Assembly: GCA_009809945.1 (NCBI GenBank)
Contig: WTPW01002252.1
Coordinates: 39,234 to 103,233, forward strand
Direction: 5' to 3'
Length of the DNA stretch: 64,000 bases
Source: Gigaspora margarita
Taxonomy: Eukaryota; Glomeromycota; Glomeromycetes; Diversisporales; Gigasporaceae
In this document: one piece after another, positions 1-11,666 of the stretch
How the letters are laid out: each line of letters opens with the position of its first letter
How positions within the stretch are numbered: the stretch's first letter is position 1
The notes under the pieces: generated by a model
Seen by the model: the letters and a program-made list of their open reading frames with translations, nothing else
What the model was told of the DNA's origin: nothing
Database searches by the model: none
Position numbers and translations under genes: made by a program

Positions 1-20
1 ATAAAAGTCTAAATTTTACT

Positions 21-542
21 ACTATAGATTCCCGAAAGTAAGCTATATTTTGTTATGCAAAAAATCAGAAGTTTGCTTGTTTTGGATTAAATTTAGTTTT
101 TAGTGATCGCAAGTAGTTGCTATATAGTAAAGTCCAAATTTTACTAAATAAATCGATTATAATCGCTTAAGTAAACTTGTTCATAAGATCTAAATGCATA
201 TACTCAAATTTTTATCCAAATTGGAATATTTTTTATTATTTGACTTTTAATTTTTACATTCGTCGAATATTTTTTTAAAAAATTTTATTTTTATCGTCGA
301 AAATAAAAGTCAAAAGTCAAATAATGAAATGTTCTTTAATTTTGCTAAAAATTTTACTGTATGTGTATTTTGATCTTCTTAATAAGTTTACTTAAGCGAT
401 TATCATCGATTTATATAGTAAAATTTGGACTTTACTATGTAGTGACTATTATCAATCGTGAGAGTAGCTTATTTTTGAGTAAATAAGTTTTTGGGTTTTT
501 TGGTCAAAACAAAGAGGTAGCTTATTTTCGGGAATCTATAGT
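21..542. mobile_element. Palindromic MITE-like element, family A
   Basis: Inverted ends: the left end reads ACTATAGATTCCCGAAA and the right end, near 518-542, is its near reverse complement followed by TATAGT. Two inner arms also pair: 115-190 (containing AGTAAAGTCCAAATTTTACT) and 384-447 (containing AGTAAAATTTGGACTTTACT). The whole unit would fold into a long hairpin. It has no coding capacity. Related copies occur at 52870-53325 and 57310-58005, with half copies near 700-830, 1557-1687 and 2490-2643. The transposase family is unknown. Confidence 0.7.
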
Positions 543-1384
543 AAGTAAATTGATTAACATATTAAGAAAGCTGCTTGACATGCAAATTATACATATTCTG
601 GAATTTTGACAAACTTGACAAACTATTATTTTTATTATATGTTGGACAAAAAAATAATTATTTTTTTTCGTCTAAAGAAATTAATTAATAAAAGTTCGTC
701 CAAATCATATGAAATTTTTAGGATATGTGTAATTTGTTATTCCAAACAACTTTACTTAATGCATAAAAGTTGATTCACTTAGTACAATTTGGACTTTTAT
801 ATGTAGCAACTATTTGTGATTATAATATTTACTTCTATATAATCACATAATATAAACATAGTATTAAATGTGATTATATAGGGTAATTACTATATAATCA
901 CACCTCTTTATAATCACCATTTTTGCTGCAACTAGGGATGTTAACGGAGTGCTCCAGGGTGGCGTGGTGCATACTCTTGCAGAGTATCTCTTAACACCAC
1001 ACCACACTGAAGTATGAATCAGAGCATACTCCAAAGTGTAACCCGGAGTATAATCCAGAGCATAACCCAGAGTACTATGTGTTAAGCACTATGTAATACT
1101 CCGGAGTTTATAGTACCGTATTTTCCCGAAAATATGCTACCTTATTTTGGGGAAATATAGTAAAAAATATATATACAATAATACTCCGGAGTATAATCCA
1201 TTTTGTATTAGTAGTATTACTCCGGAGCAATTACTCCTATTAATAATATCTTAGTAATCCGAGGTGGTGTCATGTCTAGATCACACCGGTATAGAGTGGG
1301 TTATACTCCACAGTTACTCTGGAGTACCTTACTCCATTAACATCCCTAGCTGTAACCAACCGCGTGATTATAGAGAAGGAAGAC
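529..1384. repeat. First copy of an 857-bp-period direct duplication
   Basis: This stretch is repeated, identical by eye, at 1386-2241 with an offset of 857. The two copies are separated by one ambiguous base (N at 1385). The right end of the family A element (529-542) is included in the duplicated unit. A single N between identical copies looks like a scaffolding join where overlapping contig ends were not merged. A true tandem duplication is possible but less likely. Confidence 0.85.
933..1348. mobile_element. hAT-like non-autonomous element built of TACTCCGGAG repeats
   Basis: Ends read TAGGGATGTTAA on the left and the mirror TTAACATCCCTA on the right. They are flanked by GCTGCAAC (925-932) and GCTGTAAC (1349-1356), an 8-bp target duplication with one mismatch, as expected for hAT transposition. 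The body is full of TACTCCGGAG, CTCCGGAGTA and CCAGAGTA variants in both orientations, so it can fold on itself. It has no ORF. It sits in an older hairpin whose arms carry TATAATCAC / GTGATTATA. Confidence 0.75.
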
Positions 1385-1385
1385 N

Positions 1386-2241
1386 CGGGAATCTATAGTA
1401 AGTAAATTGATTAACATATTAAGAAAGCTGCTTGACATGCAAATTATACATATTCTGGAATTTTGACAAACTTGACAAACTATTATTTTTATTATATGTT
1501 GGACAAAAAAATAATTATTTTTTTTCGTCTAAAGAAATTAATTAATAAAAGTTCGTCCAAATCATATGAAATTTTTAGGATATGTGTAATTTGTTATTCC
1601 AAACAACTTTACTTAATGCATAAAAGTTGATTCACTTAGTACAATTTGGACTTTTATATGTAGCAACTATTTGTGATTATAATATTTACTTCTATATAAT
1701 CACATAATATAAACATAGTATTAAATGTGATTATATAGGGTAATTACTATATAATCACACCTCTTTATAATCACCATTTTTGCTGCAACTAGGGATGTTA
1801 ACGGAGTGCTCCAGGGTGGCGTGGTGCATACTCTTGCAGAGTATCTCTTAACACCACACCACACTGAAGTATGAATCAGAGCATACTCCAAAGTGTAACC
1901 CGGAGTATAATCCAGAGCATAACCCAGAGTACTATGTGTTAAGCACTATGTAATACTCCGGAGTTTATAGTACCGTATTTTCCCGAAAATATGCTACCTT
2001 ATTTTGGGGAAATATAGTAAAAAATATATATACAATAATACTCCGGAGTATAATCCATTTTGTATTAGTAGTATTACTCCGGAGCAATTACTCCTATTAA
2101 TAATATCTTAGTAATCCGAGGTGGTGTCATGTCTAGATCACACCGGTATAGAGTGGGTTATACTCCACAGTTACTCTGGAGTACCTTACTCCATTAACAT
2201 CCCTAGCTGTAACCAACCGCGTGATTATAGAGAAGGAAGAC
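1386..2241. repeat. Second copy of the 857-bp duplication
   Basis: Identical by eye to 529-1384. It starts with CGGGAATCTATAG right after the N at 1385 and ends AGAAGGAAGAC. It carries a second copy of the TACTCCGGAG element at 1790-2205. Beyond 2241 the sequence diverges into a TTCGAAAT-rich tract. Confidence 0.85.
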
Positions 2242-2400
2242 AGTATTTTCGAAATATTTCGAAACCTGAAATCTTTCGAAATATATTCTGAAATATTTCG
2301 AAATATATTGCGATATGCGAAATCTTTCGAAAGATTTTGCAGTAACTCAAGATCTTTTGAAAGATTTCGGTATATAAATTTGCTGATGTAGCTTATTTTT
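2242..2400. repeat. TTCGAAATATTTCGAAAT-type degenerate repeat
   Basis: Dense short palindromes of the kind CGAAATATTTCGAAAT, CTTTCGAAAG and GATTTTGC. They end at a GCTGATGTAGCTTATTTTTG junction with family A-type sequence. Comparable tracts occur at 53430-53520 and 55395-55550, again beside a CTGATGTA junction with family A ends, so the tract appears to belong to a larger mobile unit. Confidence 0.55.
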
Positions 2401-2489
2401 GAATTGTTAATTTTTTAAAAAATTGAAAAAATATACTAATAAAAAATTGTCCAAATAACATGAAATTTTTACTTTAAGTATATTTTGAT

Positions 2490-2643
2490 GCTGAAACAAG
2501 TTTACTTAATAGCATTTTTGAGGTTTACTTAGTAAAATTTGGACTTTTATATATAGCAACTAATAACACATTTTTTAAAATTTTTAAAAAAAATCAGGAG
2601 GGTAACTTATTTTCAGAGTAGCTTATTTTTGGGAATATATAGT
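2490..2643. mobile_element. Right half of a family A element
   Basis: Contains the inner arm (AAGTTTACTTAATAGC and AGTAAAATTTGGACTTTTAT) and a terminal TAGCTTATTTTTGGGAATAT followed by ATAGTA. Both match the right half of the element at 21-542. The left half is missing or too decayed to see. Confidence 0.55.
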
Positions 2644-2644
2644 A

Positions 2645-2770
2645 ATATATGAGTTAGAATAAATTAATAAAAATTTGTGAATTATAAGATTTTATAAAAT
2701 TTTATTAATAAAATTCTATAAAATCTTATGATTTACAAAATTTTACTAATTAATCCTAACTTCATATACT
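2645..2770. repeat. Short perfect-type hairpin, about 126 bp
   Basis: The arms read GAGTTAGAATAAATTAATAA on the left and the mirror TTACTAATTAATCCTAACTT on the right. The centre is AAATTTTATTAATAAAATT. Probably a small fold-back element; no target duplication was identified. Confidence 0.55.
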
Positions 2771-3050
2771 AAATAAACTTGTTTAGCACCAAAAAATACA
2801 TATAAATATATTTGAATTAGACTGGTTTGTAGACTTTGAACCAAATTCAAACTAAACCATAATTGAGTCTAAGTCTAGATAAGCAATTTTTTAAGAATTA
2901 CTAATCCAAATTGGCTAAAATCTTAATGTGTTGTAGCCAAATATTATATATATCTTTAGAAAATTTTTTATTTAATTTGGATTAGTAATTGTAAAGAAAA
3001 TCATAGGCAAATATTAATATAAAATAAAATTTTTATATTTTTAATTATTA

Positions 3051-3584
3051 GGGAGCATCCATAAATAAGTTATGCTTGAGGGGGGTCCCCCAAAATATAA
3101 CAATTTTTCAATATGTAGGGGGTCCCCCAGAACATAATCCAATTTTTTAATAAAAATTTGTCTAAAACTTGATCCAGTGGTCCAAATTGGATGATTTTGG
3201 TACTATTTGAATCGTCTCGAGAAGAGGATTCGAATGGTACCAAAATTATTTTGATTTATTTGGATCACTGGATCACATTTTATTAATAAAATACTATTAG
3301 TTATTATGTTTTCTTATAAAATTACTATAAAATCAATAGTATTTTATTAATAAAACATGAACTAGTAATCCAAATCAAATGTTTTTAGTACCATTGGATT
3401 CATCTCATAGAGACGAATCGAATAATACCAAAATCATCCAAATCAGATCATTGGGTCATAATATATTCAAGTTTTTGTAAAATTTTATATATAAACATAT
3501 GGATTTTTAAATTTTTTTTTATATAGTAGAGGAGGGTCAAGAGCTACTATATAGGGGTACATAATGTTATTTATGGATGCCCCC
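3051..3584. mobile_element. MITE family C (GGGAGCATCCATAAATAA ends)
   Basis: Terminal inverted repeats GGGAGCATCCATAAATAA and TTATTTATGGATGCCCCC enclose two GGGGGTCCCCC-type blocks and an internal inverted pair around AATCGTCTCGAGAAGAGGATT. Flanking TTATTA is found on both sides, a possible target duplication. It has no coding capacity. A more decayed second copy lies at 16817-17342 with the same internal order, including GGGTCAAGAGCTACTAT near the right end. Confidence 0.75.
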
Positions 3585-4077
3585 TTATTATTAAAAATGT
3601 TATATAGTTATTTTGGACAATTTTGATTGGCTAATAATACTATATTATATCCTTTAGTTGATAAAGGTTTGCAGACAAATTTGCCTGCATAATTACTATA
3701 AATATACCTCTGATCTACTTTTTTAATCATTTAAAATATTTAAATAAAATTTGGTATAATAATATTTGAAATAAGAAAAAATTGCATTCTGAAAAAACTC
3801 TTTCCAGTTACATTAAAAATCACAACAAAATTGGAAAGAAACAAACAAATACACAATATTGTCGCAATAATACTGTTGATACATAACTAATTAATTAACT
3901 AACTATATCCTCTATCTTTGGCTATACGAAAACCACCATTAAGAGGAACTGGAAAACAGCCCTACTCACACCGTCATCCTTTCATCGACTAACGCCTTCC
4001 CTTTGGGGAAAGAAACACAGCTTCGTAAAGGGTTAATACACATAGACAAAACCTGACTGGTACATAACAATAGTGAA

Positions 4078-4506
4078 ATGCCAAAACATAAGAAGAAGGC
4101 CAAATACGGACATCAATCAACACCTCTAGACACTACGTCTAACTACTACACTGTTATACCCGCTGAAAAAATAAACTTGGACGCCTCTACTCAACAAAAT
4201 ACACTAGAAAGTGGCAATCCCAGCTCACCCCCAACAAATCCAATAATGACGTCATCACAACAAAACACAACTATAATCCAGGAAACTCCCACGATCATGG
4301 ACATCACACAGCCAGATAAAGAACACACAACAACAAATCAGGAAATTCCCACGATTATGGACAACAATCAACCGGATTTGGACGACAATCAACCGGATGC
4401 TCCCATGGATACGAATACTACTGAATCGAGAACACAGAACCCATACCCAACTGATCAAAATAATCATGCCCGGCCCAACCCACAACACCGATGGACACAG
4501 AAGTGA
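4078..4506 (+). CDS. LINE A ORF1, N-terminal low-complexity segment
   Basis: This 142-residue reading frame starts at a proper ATG and begins with a lysine-rich stretch (KHKKKAK). It continues as a Thr/Pro/Asn/Gln-rich, apparently disordered chain with an internal repeat of the type PTIMD..QPD. It ends 16 bases inside the next frame, which starts at 4491 in the -1 frame. It may be the true N-terminus of ORF1 separated by a frameshift in this copy, or a short upstream ORF read by coupled translation. No known domain is visible. Confidence 0.5.
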   Translation: MPKHKKKAKYGHQSTPLDTTSNYYTVIPAEKINLDASTQQNTLESGNPSSPPTNPIMTSSQQNTTIIQETPTIMDITQPDKEHTTTNQEIPTIMDNNQPDLDDNQPDAPMDTNTTESRTQNPYPTDQNNHARPNPQHRWTQK

Positions 4507-6449
4507 CGACCCCCCTAGCCAACCTACTTACCAGACCGGAGATTGCCAGAGAGATTGTTCCGACCTCACAACATATCCCGGATACATCGATGCCCTATAC
4601 AGATGAAACTGATAGCCAGGATGGAAGTGTAATGGACACCGATTCTAATCACACAATACAAGATGAAGACATACCAGACAAAGGGAAACAACCCAGCTAC
4701 AGTCAAGTTGTCTCGGGAACGAAAATGCCAAGAGTGACTAGAACACCGAACCCGTTTAAGCTAGAAAGAGAAACAAAATGGACCAAACAATTTAACTCTG
4801 CTTTAGCAAAATTAAGAAAAGCTCAATTACCTAAGTTCGATACAAAAACTTGGAATCGCAACAAAATCAGAGGAAGCCTGCCCACCAAGGAAGGTCTACT
4901 AGAATTTATCAAATACAAACTAAATACGCTCCCTCCCTCTCACTCGATTCCACCTGCGATCTCGATGAAGTTCAAACACAAAGACACAGCATTTTTCCGT
5001 AGCTTTACTCGCACGAATACGAATAGATCTCAACACCAAATCGAATTTAATAACTTATTCATACAAGCCCTTGACTCCTATAAAAAACAACATAACGTTC
5101 TTGCTACCAACAAACATAATAGAAACCAGATATTCGAACTTGTGCGTGCAAAATTGGCGATTGATTATCTAACAAATCTAAACATCTTTGAATTAGACGC
5201 TTGGGAAATTACTAGATACGTCCTATACCTATCAAATTTTGCAAAAATCAATATAGAAATGAGCTTTGATGAAATTCGCCTTATTGTATCTGAAGCTTTT
5301 ACGGATACAAAAGTTGAACTCCCAGAAAACTACACTACATTGCATCAGGAAATCCACGTGGCACTTCCTTTCAACCTACTAATAGAGAATCGTCAATACC
5401 TTGGCTCAAGTATTAAAATCCTGAGAACGGTTTTTAAATTCGATGTACTCCCAGACTGCTATATCGCTGACTCCCGAGCTCCTCTTTCTGCCTCATGCTC
5501 TGATTTGAATGACACAGTAAAAAAAATGGTTCTAATCACCAAAGTAGAACACCTAAAAGACCTATCTGAATATAGACGTACACTTCAGAAATACTATACC
5601 TTCACGAGAATTCTGGATAGTTACTTCCAATTACCCACACCTAAGCCACCACTTCCTCTTACCCCACAGGAACTAACCCCGAGATTGAAAGAACAATTCT
5701 CATTCTTCCCTCGGAATAAGGAAGACTTTAAAGAGCACGTGAGAGCACTCAGAGCAGTCTATAAATTCAATAGACTACTGAACGACTATTTAATTCCACG
5801 CAAACACCTCCCTGACAATCCGCTTGACTTAGGATGGAAAGGCACCACCTTCCCTATGACCACAAAGGAAGAGGTCAATGACTTCCTGGAGGCAATCCCG
5901 TACTATTACAACTTACCGGAACCCTTACCTCTAGCATATGCCAACTTCAATTATACCTACAAACCTACCTTACCGGAACAAGTAAATGAAGTAGTCCTAG
6001 TAAATATAACAACTCCAATTAAAAGTAGAAAGGAATTATCGATAGCAGCTCAGGCCCTACGCGAGCACTACTACTTCCACAAGATCCCTGAATCTTGGAT
6101 CGAAATTGAAACAACTGAACCAATGACAAAATTAACTAGGGACGGAAATCCATATCTACCTTCTACCCAAAAAGAGCTCGAACAAAGCCTAAAGGATGGA
6201 AACATCACAGATATAGAGATACCAATTAAAAAACATCAAAAGATTGAAAGCACGATAGATCAACTTCATAAGAAGTTCATATTCGCAAACGCTCCTAGCT
6301 ACTTGTTTGACCACCTCGAAGACCTACCACAACCTGGGTTCGACCTATTTGAGGAAGCGCCCACTCCAACTAAAAAAACAACAAATATCAAAGACGTAGA
6401 TATACGCATGACCAAACAAACAACCACTGACCCCAAAATTAATGGTTGA
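4491..6449 (+). CDS. LINE A ORF1 protein (652 aa) with internal repeats
   Basis: An uninterrupted 652-codon frame upstream of the endonuclease/RT frame, in the position of a LINE ORF1 (RNA-binding chaperone in known LINEs). I see no CCHC knuckle, RRM or esterase motif. The second half repeats a unit of about 50-70 residues whose core pattern is L-R-x-x-Y/F-x-F-x-x-[IL]-x-[DE]-[SY]-Y/W. Cores lie near residues 309-325, 362-378, 418-434, 521-537 and 589-605, with a weaker one near 463-478. The N-terminal 80 residues are acidic and disordered. The stop codon overlaps the ORF2 start as ATGGTTGA, which suggests termination-reinitiation coupling. The function is inferred only from position. Confidence 0.75.
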   Translation: MDTEVTTPLANLLTRPEIAREIVPTSQHIPDTSMPYTDETDSQDGSVMDTDSNHTIQDEDIPDKGKQPSYSQVVSGTKMPRVTRTPNPFKLERETKWTKQFNSALAKLRKAQLPKFDTKTWNRNKIRGSLPTKEGLLEFIKYKLNTLPPSHSIPPAISMKFKHKDTAFFRSFTRTNTNRSQHQIEFNNLFIQALDSYKKQHNVLATNKHNRNQIFELVRAKLAIDYLTNLNIFELDAWEITRYVLYLSNFAKINIEMSFDEIRLIVSEAFTDTKVELPENYTTLHQEIHVALPFNLLIENRQYLGSSIKILRTVFKFDVLPDCYIADSRAPLSASCSDLNDTVKKMVLITKVEHLKDLSEYRRTLQKYYTFTRILDSYFQLPTPKPPLPLTPQELTPRLKEQFSFFPRNKEDFKEHVRALRAVYKFNRLLNDYLIPRKHLPDNPLDLGWKGTTFPMTTKEEVNDFLEAIPYYYNLPEPLPLAYANFNYTYKPTLPEQVNEVVLVNITTPIKSRKELSIAAQALREHYYFHKIPESWIEIETTEPMTKLTRDGNPYLPSTQKELEQSLKDGNITDIEIPIKKHQKIESTIDQLHKKFIFANAPSYLFDHLEDLPQPGFDLFEEAPTPTKKTTNIKDVDIRMTKQTTTDPKING

Positions 6450-9400
6450 ACAAACAAAANGCGAAAGTTCATCCTNGATGACTACAAGAATTTCACCTNA
6501 CAATAATAATAATCCTATTNATACACCAAATAATATAGATACTACTCCTCCAACAATAAGCAAACAACTTGTAATAGATCAAAATGAGATTAATATTGCC
6601 ACTCACAACATTAGAGGCATGTCCAAGCTCAGAAAAATACACGACTGGATTGACTATTGCCTAGAATCCAACCTTCACATAATTGCTCTAACAGAAACGA
6701 AACTGACTACCGCTAGAGCAACTAATNTAACTAACCCGCTATATTCNTTCTTTACCTCCAACTTTGAGACACAGAACCTACCCCATAGTGGACCCAGTCT
6801 TGGTACCGTACTAATGGTCTGTAACCAACTCCAACTGTACATACATAATATTCAAACCCTACCAGGCACCGTAATATACATCGACTTCTACTTTCCAAAT
6901 AACAAGACACGAATAATATCTACATACCTGCCATCGGCCACTAATCACCACCAACTAAACAAGCTAACTCAAGAAAAATTCTTCAGATGGTTCCTAGAGT
7001 CAAAAAACAAAAACTGGAATGTGTTTCTTTTGGGAGACTTAAACGCAAACCTACTTCGAGATAAAAGACTCCCCTCTTCAAAAATCTGCTGGCCACTAAC
7101 GCCCTTAGCCTCTTATCATTTTATGACATCACCGAACCAACTTGGACAAACTCTACTGCCAGTAGCCAAATAGATGATATTTGGATCCCCTCAGAAATAT
7201 CCCAAAAAACAGGCAAACTAACCATCACTGATGCTAGATTTATCACAGACAGTGACCACAAAATTATCTCGACTACTTGGCACATAGAGATTTATAAACA
7301 AAATACCCCTCATAATAAAAAGCGGAAAAGAAAGATTTATCACTATGCCAAGATGACGAAAGAAAATTGGGAGAACTTTACAGCTGATGTTGACATGATC
7401 TTTAAAGATGATCAAAGCGCAGATAACTCGACTTGGAACTCGCACGAGTTAAACAAAGCCTGGCATACCTGGTCTGCCACAGTGAAAAGAATAATCAACA
7501 GACACATCCCATACACCTATACCAGTCCTAAAAATTTTAACACCTTGTCACTTAAAGCTACTCACCTCCATTTGGCGCTAAAAGCTATTAACCGATGCCT
7601 TAGACTCCTAACAATGAAACCTCCTGACATTATATTGGAAAAATGCAACAAATTCTTACATACGACCTCAACCCTCGCTAAACTTGAAATCACCCCTTTC
7701 CCAATCAGACATTGACTCTCCTTCCCCAACAACCTCTCAACTACAACAAATTAAACACACAATTTGGACGGCACGTAACCTGGAGAAGCTCCAAGAACAA
7801 TCCAATAGAATTCAACACTTCGTTAATCGACATTATAATGATTTTAAAGGAAATACCAGTAGAATGATAGATAGCATTCTCAAACGTAGACCAGACCCCG
7901 TGCGCACTAATAAAATAATCCTCCCTGATCAGGTCTTAACAGACAGATCTGAAATAAAGACACATATACGATCACACTTTATGTCATGGACCAGAAACAA
8001 CCCACCCGACTCCATATATGAACAAGAATGGGAAGAGGCCTACCTCCCAATAGACAAAATTGACCCTACAATTTATGAACCATTAACCNNGCCGATTACA
8101 ATGACAGAACTNCAAGAGACCATTANCAAAACACCAATAAACNAAGCCACTNGACCACTTGCTATCGCAAATGAGATCCTCCAACACCTCCCACAATCGG
8201 CACTAACCATACTACTAAAAATCTTTAATCATTGCATTACTTTGAGCGAGACATCAAAACAATGGCTACGGGCAAATATTTGGCCCATCCCCAAAAAACA
8301 AGAATACAGATATGACCTCAGCACAACACGTCCCATAACTCTCATAGACCATACACGCAAATGCTTTACCAAGATTCTGACTTCGAGAATGACCCATATT
8401 ATAATGAAGAATGATATACTCTCACCACACAACTACGCCGCCTTCCCGCACCAATCAACTATCCAACCAGTAGCACAGTTTACACAAATCCTAGAAGACA
8501 CACTAGTATGCCATAAAGAAATTTGGGCATTATCGCAAGACATGTCGAAAGCATTTGACTCTGTCCATATTAACACACTATCAAAAGCACTCCACTGCAT
8601 AAAAATCCCCGCTACCATAATAAACCTTCTCACCTATCTACTTTCAAACCGAACAAATCAATTTATTACCGACCTAGGCTTCACTGACCCCTACCCGGTA
8701 CAGGATGGGATCGACCAAGGAGACCTTTTCTCCGCTGCTATGGAAAGTCTATTATGACTCCCTTATTTTAACAATACAAAAAGAATTTACCGGATATACT
8801 TGTTGCATCCCCACCAATCCGCCCAAACAAATCAACACCTCAGTAATGGCCTATATGGACGATGCCTTTTGGATTGCTCTGGACTGTCAAACCCTAATCA
8901 ATATATTACATAGAGCTACTAGCTTCTACAAGCTAAATAACATAAAAGTTAACCCGCTTAAATCATTCCTGATCACTAACTCGCACACCTCAACAAAATC
9001 AGTCAACTTTGATGGGGTTGAAATTGAAGCCCTACCCTACAATACCCCATTGAAATATCTCAGAACTTGGTTCTCTGTAAACAGAACGCCCAACCAAATC
9101 CAAAAAATAATAATCTCTGAAATCAAGACTAACCTTAAAAAACTACAGTTTGCAAAAATCACGGAGAAACAGGCAGCTTACATTTACAACCATGTTATTC
9201 TACCACGCTTTCAATACCGCATATTATCTTCCTACCTAAACGACCACCAACTTAAAACAATTAACAAGGCCATAATACAAATGACAAAACAAAAAGCGAA
9301 ACTAGCTAAAGGGGTCCCAAACTCCTTCATGAATTGCTCTAAAATATATGCTATATCAGACATCGCCCAATCACAACTAACAACTCTCTCCACCAATCTT

Positions 9401-11392
9401 CTCCGGGGACTAAATCATATTTCCTTTGATAATTCATATCTAAAATTACGCCTTCAAGAAATACAAGATGCGGCATACATGGAAACATCTATACTAGAAG
9501 AGAAACCCATACTCCCTACTACAGAAAACCTTACTCATACTAGTCAAGCCATCTTTGCTATTCACAAACTAAACATAAAGTTTGCTAAACCACTAAATGC
9601 CTGGCCAGTTGCCATGAAACTGCTTGGCACATCTATCAACCAACTCCTTCTCACTCACCCCCGCAGTGCATACCTCAAAGACAAACTTAACCAACATCAC
9701 GTTAATTGTATTGAACAATTTCTAGACCTTTCAAATACAAAATTAATTGAATGGAAAAACTTTCACCACAACATTAAAAAAATCCCTTGTGGTAGGATGC
9801 CCAAATGGTTTCAAACTATACAAGATCTCATAGCCGCTACCACTTCTCCATCTCTAGAATTAATTAGCCCAAATCCTTTTATTACTCCTCGTTGGTCCCC
9901 AAAAAGAAAAGGATAGATAATCAACCATAAGGCAGAGGTGGCCAAAATATACAACTGTGCCAATACACCGCTAATCAGTAAACACTACCTCTACCAGAAT
10001 AACAACACTACCGTCAGAGCTTGTCATGGTTGTGTACGCTCTGACAAAAGCACAAAACATAGTTCCTGCTACATATATCTGGAACCTAAATATATTCACA
10101 ACATTCAAATCGATTGCAAACTGCATATACATGCAAACATCCAAGACATTAAGAATTCACTCTGACAATTACAATATAAGAAAGCAAGCATTAAACCACC
10201 AATAACACTACCAAGACCTCTCTCCGCCTTCCAGGACCCACCAGTAACACTATGGGAATCCCTCGTCTCGTTGAACTTTAAAAAGAAAAACCTAGCTATA
10301 TCCCTTACTACTAAGCAGAGAAACATATCTGGTCAAACTGCCATAGTAGCAACCTGTATAGTGGTGCCAAACGGATATACTACAAGTTGCTACTGCACAC
10401 ACTGGCCCACAAAAATTACCACGCTTATTACATTACTAATCTTCATTCTCTCATCCACAGACAATCGAGCAAAAATATCAATAACCACTAATAATTCCCT
10501 CCTTCAATCAATACTTTCACAAACCACTGACAATCACTTCCTACAAAACCAACGTTTGGACCAAATGCAATGGCCTCTCTTGCAACGCACAGCAAAATCG
10601 ATAATAGGAGACCGAGAGCTAAACATCTCCTTTGACAAAGGAATGAAAATTGAGGACCCGAACACACCATTCCTCCTGAATCTAACACCCCACAACTTCC
10701 TACATAACTGATACACACCACTCCTAAACTCGATACCAATACAACAACTTCTTAAAACAACACTAAAGCAAATACACAAAATTACTAACCTACTCCGCTG
10801 GCAAAACCAACACAGAATCAGCCTATGGAAGAACAGACTACCTGATATTGATTGGGATGCAACCCTATCTACTCTATCTTATAACGACAAACCAAAAGCA
10901 CTATACACGGATCCAAACAAATCTAATCTAAAGAACTTCAAAGTGAAACTAATCGCCAAAGAATTACTGACCTTCCTTCTCCTACACTTCCGTAATCCTA
11001 CAAAATACCTGAACTACCTATGCCCCAGATGTTACTCAGCTCCAGAGGATTATGCCCATCTACTAACATGCATTTCAAACCCTTTCTTCTTCAAAATAGA
11101 ATTAACAAGAATATTAAATAGAATAGCAGACAAAGAAGAGAAACCACTCAACAACCCACATCTATTCGTACAATCATACTATGACCTCCATATAACCCAA
11201 CAAGTCCCCATCAGCCTAATAACGGAAAGAACTATGGTTCCTTTTACAACTGAACATCTTAAGAAAAAGATAACTCCAAAACTATACCACAACATCGCCG
11301 AATTCATATACAAGAAATATGGCTCCCGTCTCAAATGTCATGACACTCAGACGTCATGCCCATACCACCGACCATTACAATACCGAAACTAG
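6442..11392 (+). pseudogene. LINE A ORF2: APE endonuclease-reverse transcriptase, broken
   Basis: The domain order is readable despite breaks. The APE-like endonuclease occupies 6590-7270, with ATHNIRGM, LTETKL, STYLP, GDLNAN, IDDIWI and SDHKII motifs. The reverse transcriptase has motif A (QDMSKAFDSV, near 8537), motif B (DGIDQGD, near 8705) and motif C AYMDDAFWIA near 8846. A degraded RNase H-like region lies around 10270-10500. A C-terminal CPRC..H..C zinc-binding segment lies near 11020-11075. Frameshifts occur near 7085 (inside the endonuclease), near 7700, and near 8740 (just after motif B). In-frame stops occur at about 9914, 10163 and 10709, after which the frame continues to 11392. 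The catalytic motifs survive, so decay looks recent. The copy cannot make a full ORF2 protein as written, unless some breaks come from consensus error. Confidence 0.85.
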
Positions 11393-11666
11393 AAAAAACT
11401 CCTTCTCTCCCCCAACTACGACTCAGAACAGCTATAAATAAGGTTATCCTTACCAACGACTGTTCACCCAATAACATTCTCAAAATCTAGAGGTCTACGA
11501 CCATTCTAGTAAAGAATTAGGTCAAGAGTAAAGCAGCTCTTACCTCTACTCACAATAGATTAGTAATTCCTACATGTAAATAAATATGTATAATCTACAA
11601 AATCTAATAAAGTAATAGAGGATAGACCTTTCTTTAAAAAAATATATATATATATTTAAAATAAGA

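Larger units (their letters stand above)
3777..11651 (+). mobile_element. LINE A: APE-type non-LTR retrotransposon, decayed in ORF2
   Basis: Order on the plus strand is 5' UTR, ORF1 (4078-6449), ORF2 (6442-11392) with endonuclease, reverse transcriptase and a zinc-binding C-terminus, then a 3' UTR with CTAATAAAGTAATAG and an A-rich tail. The ends are inferred from a near-perfect 15-bp direct repeat: ATATTTGAAATAAGAA-like at 3762-3776 and ATATTTAAAATAAGAA-like at 11652-11666. The coding strand is A+C rich and clearly less AT-rich than its surroundings. ORF2 has at least three frameshifts and three stops, so this copy is probably immobile. Isolated N bases inside it suggest that reads from several genomic copies were merged. 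Confidence 0.85.
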
